Of a stretch of 64,000 nt of DNA, positions 54,337 through 64,000 are shown one piece after another (position 1 is the first letter of the stretch; each line of letters opens with the position of its first letter). Position numbers and translations under genes: made by a program. The stretch is from positions 4,221,001 through 4,285,000 of the forward strand of contig NC_092674.1 of assembly GCF_964355755.1 (NCBI RefSeq), given 5' to 3'. Origin of the DNA: Antedon mediterranea. Its lineage: Eukaryota > Echinodermata > Crinoidea > Comatulida > Antedonidae. Under the pieces are notes generated by a model. That model saw only the letters and a program-made list of their open reading frames with translations. It was not told the origin of the DNA and did not search any database.

Positions 54337-54482
54337 AGCCGTGTATAAACTATAAACTTTATGTGACAACAAAATGTTATGTGCCCATATATGAACATGA
54401 TGATGTCATATCACTACCATATTTAAGGATATCACTACCATATTTGGGCACATCACACTTTTTTTTTGGTCAAACTAGCTTA
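54337..54482. repeat. MITE family 1 copy, mutated left end
   Basis: AAGCCGTGTATAAACTATAA ... ATCACTACCATATTTGGGCA ... GGTCAAACTAGCTTA. Terminal GACAGAGCTT missing. Confidence 0.8.
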
Positions 54483-54805
54483 TTGACAGGTATAATACTT
54501 ACAAAGGAATACTTGCATTGTCAGAGTCAAACAAGGAACAAAAATGAGAAAATAATAATGCGTTATATAATTATTACAATGAGGAATGCGTGTTGTATAA
54601 TATAATTATACGATGACAATTTATGCACGCTCATAAATAAATAATAAGCAAAAATAGTTTGCATGATCATAAACATGTATAATTTTTAAATATGATTTAT
54701 GTGTTGTATATATAATATAATAATTACGCGTTCCTGGCGTGACGTGATCAAGGTTAGCAAACTTGTTAGATCGGTTGTGTTCAGCTGTTTTCTTGACTTC
54801 ACCAA

Positions 54806-57800
54806 CGTACACGCAGGCATTTTGACCAATCACAAGCCGATTGTGTCAACTGTTGCTTGTGATTGGTCAAGTTCCTTAAGTGCAAAACCGCAAGCGTTCG
54901 CTTCACGTGCTCACAAACTATTAAGTACGAACTTACAAGTTCGTACGCCCAACCCAATCTTCTAAAAATATTTTAAGTAGACCTACTTACCCTTGAGTAA
55001 CCCAAGGAAAAAATACCAGATAAACACCTGTTATATAATATAAATATTGAAAATTAAACCTCATGGGTGGATATAGAAAATATGAATATTACTAGGTCTG
55101 TATACACGGCGGCCGGCGATTTTTTTTTTCGTACATAAGTTGGGGACCCCCTCATGAAACGTCACAAAATAAACATGAATAATTCATCAGTTAAATTTGT
55201 TGTTCCGTGTGCACCCAAGTGTATAGCAACAAGAAGTGATTACACGCACAAAACTAACTGCGATACGATTCTTTCTACAGTAGGCCTAGGATTCTAGGTC
55301 AATTCACGTGATTGCCTTCGCGCGCGCACTCTTCTTAATCTTCACACACACACCACTATGCAAAATGTGTCGAGGCTAATCGACAGCTAGGCAAGATATT
55401 AAACTAAGTACTGTAGTTAATTGGACATAGCCCAAAGAAAGCTTAGACCCACAAGAATAAAAAATGTATATAATCTGTGTACTGTAATTTTTTATCAAAC
55501 AATATGCATGTACTCAAAGGAACTTTAAAAATGCGCGTATATGAACACATGAGATGGGAAGATTAGACTCACGAGAATAAAAAATGTATTTTTGTGTAAT
55601 GTTTATTGTTTAATTTTGCTGACTTATTACTCGGACTGTGTCGTACCTAACACACACACGTCACACACACCACACAGCTACTACTAGAATAGAAATGGGT
55701 TTAGAGACTAATAATTAGGCCTAATAGTATTAATAGAAACTATAATTTTAACACGTAATTCTTTAGTAATAAATTATATTAAAAACACCATAAACCAAAG
55801 GCTGATTATTTCGACAATCCACACAAAACGACGGTATTCTTCTATGAAATCGCACGCCGCAACCACAGCGGAGATAGGCCTAGAATCGTATCGCAGTTGT
55901 ATTGTGTAATCGCTTCTTGTTGCTATACGCTTGGGTGCACACGGAACAACAAAATTTAACTGATGAATTATTCATGTTTATTTTGTGACGTTTCATGAAG
56001 GGATCCCCAACTTATGTACGAAAAAAAAAATCGCGACCGGGCACGCATATCGAGTAGACTTGCCCCAAGCCTGTATATTTATATTATTGTCTTTTTATTA
56101 TGTTAGTCCACCATGAAGTATTATACGTTTAAAACGCCAAGTGTGCCAAAATATTTATCTTTTAAAAATTATATTAAGTTGAAATTTCAGTCTAGAACCT
56201 AAGTATACAAGATGTACTCTTACATTATGTTTCTTCAAACATGGTGCTTCAACTTAGGCTGTTGCCCTTCAAATGAATAACCTATATATTTATTGCCTTA
56301 CATTTCGTACGCAGGCATTTTGACCAATCACAAGCCGATTGTGTCAACAGTTGCTTGTGATTGGTCAAGTTCCTTAAGTGCAACCAAAACCGCACGCGTT
56401 CGCTTCACGTGCTCACAAATTATTAAGTACGAAGTTCGTACGCCCAACCCAATATTCTAAACATATCTTAAGTAGACCTCCTTACCCTTGAGTAACCCAA
56501 GAAAAAAATACCAGATAAACACCTGTTATATAATATAAATATTGATAATTAAACCTCACGGGTGGATATAGAAAATATGAATATTACTAGGTCTATATAC
56601 ACGGCGACCGGGCACGCATACGAGTAGACTTGCCCCGAGCCTGTATATTTATATTATTGTCTTTTTATTATGTTAGTCCACCATGAAGTATTATACGTAT
56701 GAAACGCCAAGTGTGCCAAAATATTTATCTTTTAAAAATTATATTAAGTTGAAATTTCAGTCTAGAACCTAAGTATACAAGATGTACTCTTACATATGTT
56801 TCTTCAAACATGGTGCTTCAACTTAGGCTGTTGCCCTTCAAATGAATAACCTATATATTTATTGCCTTACATTTCGTACGCAGGCATTTTGACCAATCAC
56901 AAGCCGATTGTGTCAACTGTTGCTTGTGATTGGTCAAGTTCCTTAAGTGCAACCAAAACCGCACGCGTTCGCTTCACGTGCTCACAAATTATTAAGTACA
57001 AAGTTCGTACGCCCAACCCAATATTCTAAAAATATCTTAAGTAGACCTACTTACCTTTGAGTAACCCAAGGAAAAAATACCAGATAAACACCTGTTATAT
57101 AATATAAATATTGATAATTAGACCTCATGGGTGGATATAGAAAATAAGAATATTACTAGGTCTATATACACGGCGACCGGGCACGCATATGAGTAGACTT
57201 GCCCCAAGCCTGTATATTTATATTATTGTCTTTTTATTATGTTAGTCTACCATGAAGTATTATACGTTTGAAACGCCAAGTGTGCCAAAATATTTATCTT
57301 TAAAAAATTATATTAAGTTGAAATTTCAGTCTAGAACCTAAGTATACAAGATTTACTCTTACATATGTTTCTTCAAACATGGTGCTTCAACTTAGGCTGT
57401 TGCCCTTCAAATGAATAACCTATATATTTATTGCCTTACATTTCGTACGCAGGCATTTTGACCAATCACAAGCCGATTGTGTCAACTGTTGCTTGTGATT
57501 GGTCAAGTTCCTTAAGTGCAACCAAAACCGCACGCGTTCGCTTCACGTGCTCACAAATTATTAAGTACAAAGTTCGTACGCCCAACCCAATATTCTAAAA
57601 ATATCTTAAGTAGACCTACTTACCTTTGAGTAACCCAAGGAAAAAATACCAGATAAACACCTGTTATATAATATAAATATTGATAATTAAACCTCATGGG
57701 TGGATATAGAAAATAAGAATATTACTAGGTCTATATACACGGCGACCGGGCACGCATATGAGTAGACTTGCCCCAAGCCTGTATATTTATATTATTCTCT

Positions 57801-58590
57801 TTTTATTATGTTAGTCTACCATGAAGTATTATACGTATGAAACGCCAAGTGTGCCAAAATATTTATCTTTTAAAAATTATATTAAGTTGAAATTTCAGTC
57901 TAGAACCTAAGTATACAAGATGTACTCTTACATATGTTTCTTCAAACATGGTGCTTCAACTTAGGCTGTTGCCCTTCAAATGAATAACCTATATATTTAT
58001 TGCCTTACATTTCGTACGCAGGCATTTTGACCAATCACAAGCCGATTGTGTCAACTGTTGCTTGTGATTGGTCAAGTTCTTTAAGTGCAACCAAAACCGC
58101 ACGCGTTCGCTTCACGTGCTCACAAATTATTAAGTACAAAGTTCGTACGCCCAACCCAATATTCTAAAAATATCTTAAGTAGACCTACTTACCTTTGAGT
58201 AACCCAAGGAAAAAATACCAGATAAACACCTGTTATATAATATAAATATTGATAATTAAACCTCATGGGTGGATATAGAAAATAAGAATATTACTAGGTC
58301 TATATACACGGCGACCGGGCACGCATATGAGTAGACTTGCCCCAAGCCTGTATATTTATATTATTCTCTTTTTATTATGTTAGTCTACCATGAAGTATTA
58401 TACATATGAAACGTCAAGTGTGCCAAAATATTTATCTTTTAAAAATTATATTAAGTTGAAATTTCAGTCTAGAACCTAAGTATACAAGATGTAGTCTTAC
58501 GTAAGTTTCTTCAAACATGGTACTTCAACTTAGGCTGTTGCCCTTCAAATTAATAAACTAAATAGTTTAATATTATATTATTATTGCCTT
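54806..58590 (+). repeat. 569-bp satellite array, five units, first interrupted
   Basis: Unit starts (TTTCGTACGCAGGCATTTTG) lie at 56303, 56872, 57441 and 58010, an exact 569-bp period. An earlier unit starts near 54806 and is split by the element at 55116-56042. The last unit loses similarity at about 58555. Each unit contains a CCAAT palindrome (GACCAATCACAAGC ... GCTTGTGATTGGTC) and, 330 bp on, a reverse MITE family 4 sequence (CTTGCCCCAAGCCTGTATAT ... CAGTCTAGAACCTAAGTATA). The third to fifth units differ at only a handful of positions by eye. No coding frame. Confidence 0.93.
55116..56042. mobile_element. ~927-bp inverted-repeat element inserted in the satellite
   Basis: The terminal repeats of about 200 bp begin GCGATTTTTTTTTTCGTACA and include CATGAATAATTCATCAGTTA, GTTCCGTGTGCACCCAAG and AGCAACAAGAAG. 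Likely 5-bp target duplication GGCCG/GACCG. The intact satellite sequence CACGGCGACCGGGCACGC in later units shows where it entered. No transposase. Ends and the AATAATTCAT motif resemble the element at 51513-51814. Confidence 0.85.
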
Positions 58591-61277
58591 TAATACATTG
58601 TAACAAAGAGGATGTCATTCATATAGTACAGTAGGCCTACTTCTTCAATGTAGTATACACTTAAACCGTAAAAGATATCAATAATATTATATTATGCATT
58701 TAGGATATGATAATAAACTGACGTCTTTTCTTTTCTTATATAACATTTCGTATCATTATTAATTCCCTATGTCAATAACGTTTTGAATATGTTGACAATG
58801 AAAACGACAAAACTATTTTTAAAAGGATCAAGCAAGCTGCATAAAAGCTGTCAATAAATTAAATTATATAATATTGTTCATCCGTTTATAATAATATGAT
58901 AGCAGAATAAAGATTATAATAGGTCTTCAAAATCATGAAACCAATTTGTAATAAAGAAGAATCGATATCATACTTTGATCAGTTTTGGTGTTGGTGCCCA
59001 TATTGATTCATATAGCATAGGTTATTTAGGTCATCAATGTTTAGCACCTTCATCCCAGTTCAAAATCGTAAAGTTATCTCGCCTTAGAATGGCATTTTAT
59101 TATATTTCAGTGTGATAGTTTGAGCGATTAAAATGTTAGACAAGACCCTCACAACTCTCTTGATACCGTAATGATGGGAGCCTTCCGATATTTTGAGTCC
59201 GTCTCTCGATCTTCCAATAAAATGCAATTTCCTCCCCATATTTCTAATTTTTCTTACTCTTGATAAAGAAATAAGGGGAAAATATGCTAAATAGATCTGC
59301 AAGATGGTTTTGTAATAAATTCCTGTATTATTGTTTAATAATTGAGATAATGAGCTGTTATCGTATTTTCCTCCTTTGACCACATACCCATGTTTACTAT
59401 TATAAATACCTTTAAATGTTATATAGCGTTGGAAGGTCTGTAAACCTAATCTTTAATTGAAGCATATATAACGATAAATCGAATTGATGCTTTTTCAAAC
59501 GACCCGTTGAATAAAGTCCCCTGCGTTTATTTGAATAAATATCGGACCTAGGCAAAGTTATATCAGAGTGAACGACATGCCGCGGGTATAATGGAAACTG
59601 ATTATACCATAAAGTAAACATGTTACGATGTAGTCCAGATCTGGACTAAATATCCTATCTTTATCTGTTTAGGCCTTCTGCGTACCTCAACCATCCCCCT
59701 CCCCCACCCACACTCGGATGTTATGATCGGATCATCGCCGTTTGTACGCTAAGCTATACTGCTTCCGAACACAGCTAATCATTACTCAAGTTGTCGCTTT
59801 CCTTTGGGGATCCAAATCTGGAACCAAGTAAATCCCGCTACATCCGTATCATCTACTATATAGAGAAACAAAACAACAAGACGTTGGAATTACACAAATA
59901 TAAAGAAATAGAATTTGTAATTTAATGAGATCCAAGCAAAGCGAATTGTAATTTCTGTCGTCGTCTTCAGAAAAGGAAAAACAACTCTGATATCGGCATC
60001 CTTTCATTCGGATTTTTTTTTTTAAAGAATAATTCTATTTAATTCACATTTATTTAGTCATCGTTTATAATTTCAGTGTATTTGATGGCAAGGGTCCTGC
60101 ATAAAGCAATTTACCATTCTGTTTTCGAAGGTCCCTTTTACATAAATACATAAAACACAACATAAATCAAATAAAAGTTAGAAGGAAACGACATTTCTTA
60201 TATACATTTTGGTGTTGTTCATCAGCATAAAGCGATAAATAGTGATTCTTAACATGTTTATTTATACGTTTATTTTTTCTTTCAAAAATATTCAGTTTAT
60301 TACCATCAGTACATGTGAATTCCTTCAACAATTTGGGTCAATCTTGTGAATAGAATTTCAAATTCAGTTTCTGTTTTGAGGGTATGGGTAAAACTGGCAC
60401 AGTAACTAAACATATTTAAAATGTGATGTTCTAACTCTTTCAATCTTACATTTGCCATAAATCCTATACGATTATCATGCATTGGTATAGCGTATCAGCA
60501 TACCATTTTACTTACCACTAAATCTAAAACCAAATACCCATCATAAATTCATTTAAAACAAAATACAAACAAATACTTATTTAGAACATTACACAATTGC
60601 CTTAAGAATGTATTTTTTTGTCTTTATTGTGAATTTTTATTTCTCTCACATTTAAATAGTAATATATATTTATTTATCTGGAGCACCAAACTTAAAGCCT
60701 TGTCTTAATGCGTTCTCCTCACACAATTATATTAATTAATTTATGTTTCTGTATATATTCTGTATATGTGTATTGTGTGAAACAATAAACATGAAACTAA
60801 GTTGATTTACCACCATTATTAGACTCTACAGCTCACTATATCGGTCGGTCGGTTGGTCGAATGGTCGGTCTGTTGGTAGGTCAGTAAACACTAACAAATT
60901 TGAGCAGATGACTGCAGCCATGGCCTTGTTTTACTACTAGGACTAGACGAAAAACAATGTATCCTCTCACTCGCCAATATTTTACCTTATTCAAAGCCTC
61001 TATTCACATACAACTTAATCATGATTTTATTTTTTAAATAATAATAAAAGCTAATTGTATCAGCTAAGAATCAGTCCACACTATATATAATTGAATTAAA
61101 GTATACCACCAAGGCCGTAGCGAGGTGTTAGAAACAGACAAGGCAAAGATGCTTTAAATATAATTATTAAATATAAAATATGACGATCTGTGCCTGGGAA
61201 GTGGAGTATAGATAGGTAGTGAAAAGTGAAAATGTCAGACTAGGCGAGCGCCTCATCTGCTTCATGTTGGCTATGGC
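58591..61277. other. Gene-free AT-rich stretch
   Basis: No gene or RNA found. A GGTC/GGTTGGTC short tandem repeat lies at 60839-60883. Confidence 0.4.
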
Positions 61278-61352
61278 CCTGTCGTTAGTGATCTAATGGT
61301 AGAGCGTATATCAATCAGAAGATTCCGGATTCGAATCTATGTTGGATAGCTT
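61278..61352 (+). pseudogene. tRNA-like (SINE-type) segment
   Basis: TAGTGATCTAATGGTAGAGC matches an A box and CCGGATTCGAATCT a B box, at tRNA spacing. The stems are poor, so this is a tRNA-derived repeat and not a functional tRNA. Confidence 0.45.
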
Positions 61353-61819
61353 CTCATTTTCATTTCCTCGTCCTAACCGATTAAAATCATTTCTAATAAC
61401 TCCTCTTGTGGTTGCTAAGATGCCTGTAAATGTATAGGCCTATAACTTAATAATACACGACTAAATTCGCCCTTTATCTGTTATTTTTGCGGCCATCTCT
61501 ACGACTATTAACGTTAATATCAACTGTGTCATTATCGTCACTTAATGAGTATGTTAACTGTTATCCAGATCACAGGATAAAAGCATTTCTATGTTTATAA
61601 ATGTAAAATGTTCACAATAGCCATCTGCCTATGTGATCCATGTATTTTCTAGCCGTCAATCTAATAGAATCTAAATCTCATATTTGACCGTGATTCGCTT
61701 TACTTGGCTTTATCATGTTCTAACGCAGGTAAATTTTGTTTCATGTTTTGATAATGTTCTGGACGCTCAAGGTTGCATTTTTATTTAAAAGTGATACAAT
61801 GTTGTACTGAATTTAACAA

Positions 61820-62640
61820 AAACTGTTGAATAAAATTAATACTTATGAAGAAGTTGTTAATCAAAATTTGTGGGGAAACAACTATATTGTGTGCAAAAAA
61901 GGTCTTTGTTTTATAAAAATTGGTTTGATTCTGGATTTAAAAAAAATATTTGATATAATTAATTTTAACCGTTTGAAAACATCTAATGAAATCCTTGAAA
62001 CACTATGTAATAAAATAAACTGGCTCATGGAATATGCTTCCTTAGTTGATGCTATTCCAAAAGATTGGAATAATATAATTAAAAATTACAACAAGAACGG
62101 GCCTACAAATATTAAAGATGAGTGCATCATAACTAATGACGCCTATATGCTGGAAACAAAACTTATATATTCGTACTTTAGTAAAGAAAAATTTATTTAT
62201 CCGCATGTTATGGGCAATGGAATGGAACACTCAAAATATAAATTGGAGTGACGTTTGGATAAAAAAAGTGAAAAATTAAAAAAACAAAAAATATGCACAA
62301 CTAAATTACAAGCTGTTGAACAAAATTGTTCCGACTAATCAACGGCTTCATAAGTGGAATGTGAAAAAGAATAATGTATGTGACTTATGTGGGGTAATTG
62401 AAGACGAAAAACACATGTTTTTTTAATGCATATGAAATAAAACTTTATGGAAAAATAGGTATAGATAACATTTTTAAAAATATTGACAATGGCAGAAGCT
62501 CTTTTAGAGAACTTCTTTTAGGTCTGATTGTTCATACAAAAATAACTTGTATTCAATTGCTGTCTTCTCAATATATAACATTAAAGATATATTGTCCCTT
62601 GTCAAATTCCAAAAAAATTAAAATTTAAAGATTTCGAAAA
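61820..62640 (+). pseudogene. Decayed LINE ORF2 3' part (L1/Tx1-like)
   Basis: After frameshifts and stops the plus strand reads NINWSDVWIKKV, LNYKLLNKIVPTNQRLHKW and CDLCGVIEDEKHMFF. These are the spaced blocks found after the reverse transcriptase of L1/Tx1-type LINEs, including the CxxC...H motif. The upstream open frame (61826-62251, including LCNKINWLMEY) belongs to the same ORF. No complete coding capacity remains. Confidence 0.7.

Positions 62641-64000
<1,360 letters not shown>

Noticed and set aside
54806-58590. Regularly repeated units considered as a CRISPR-like array
   Set aside because: Units are 569 bp with no repeat-spacer pattern, in a eukaryotic context. It is a satellite.
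61278-61352. Functional tRNA gene
   Set aside because: A and B boxes are present but the acceptor and anticodon stems do not pair acceptably.

Overview
This is a piece of an AT-rich, intron-containing invertebrate genome. Genes have GT-AG introns, mitochondrial-type presequences, TATA boxes and AATAAA-type polyadenylation signals. It also holds a dense load of short inverted-repeat (MITE-like) elements, LINE remnants and (TA)n tracts. The gene set (class A receptor, VPS36, cytosolic sulfotransferase, HMG-CoA-reductase-like enzymes) is animal, and my best guess is a marine deuterostome, probably an echinoderm. The species assignment is inference only.

Layout. 0.7-1.7 kb: an intronless rhodopsin-like GPCR (+). 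1.7-15.5 kb: gene-poor, filled with MITE-like elements, minisatellites and hairpins. 15.5-25.0 kb: a complete 12-exon VPS36 gene (ESCRT-II subunit, +) with a 3.5 kb inverted-repeat element in intron 1. 27.0-34.8 kb and 40.5-43.6 kb: two tandem, same-strand paralogous genes, here called A and B. Each has five coding exons and encodes a soluble protein of about 450 aa related to the catalytic domain of HMG-CoA reductase. Both begin with a mitochondrial-type presequence instead of the usual membrane domain. 45.3-48.4 kb: a complete six-exon cytosolic sulfotransferase on the minus strand. 48.4-64 kb: no convincing host gene. This part holds a long palindrome, nested inverted-repeat elements, a 569-bp satellite array (54.8-58.6 kb) interrupted by a 0.93 kb inverted-repeat element, a decayed LINE and a long (TA)n tract.

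The most interesting biology is the HMG-CoA-reductase-like pair. The four catalytic residues of the family (Glu, Lys, Asp, His) are all present, but several substrate- and cofactor-contacting positions are changed. The two copies share identical lengths for four of five coding exons and all intron phases, although the proteins have diverged by about a third. That is what selection on two working genes would leave. They look like matrix-targeted acyl-CoA reductases of unknown substrate. The neighbouring sulfotransferase could reflect a local isoprenoid or steroid theme, but this is speculation.

The second theme is repeat ecology. Two MITE families make up much of the intergenic and intronic DNA: one with AAGCTCTGTCTACAC ends, one with GTGGTTCCCACTAG ends and paired CCAAT motifs. 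Insertions are nested several layers deep, and the 569-bp satellite unit is built from parts of such elements.
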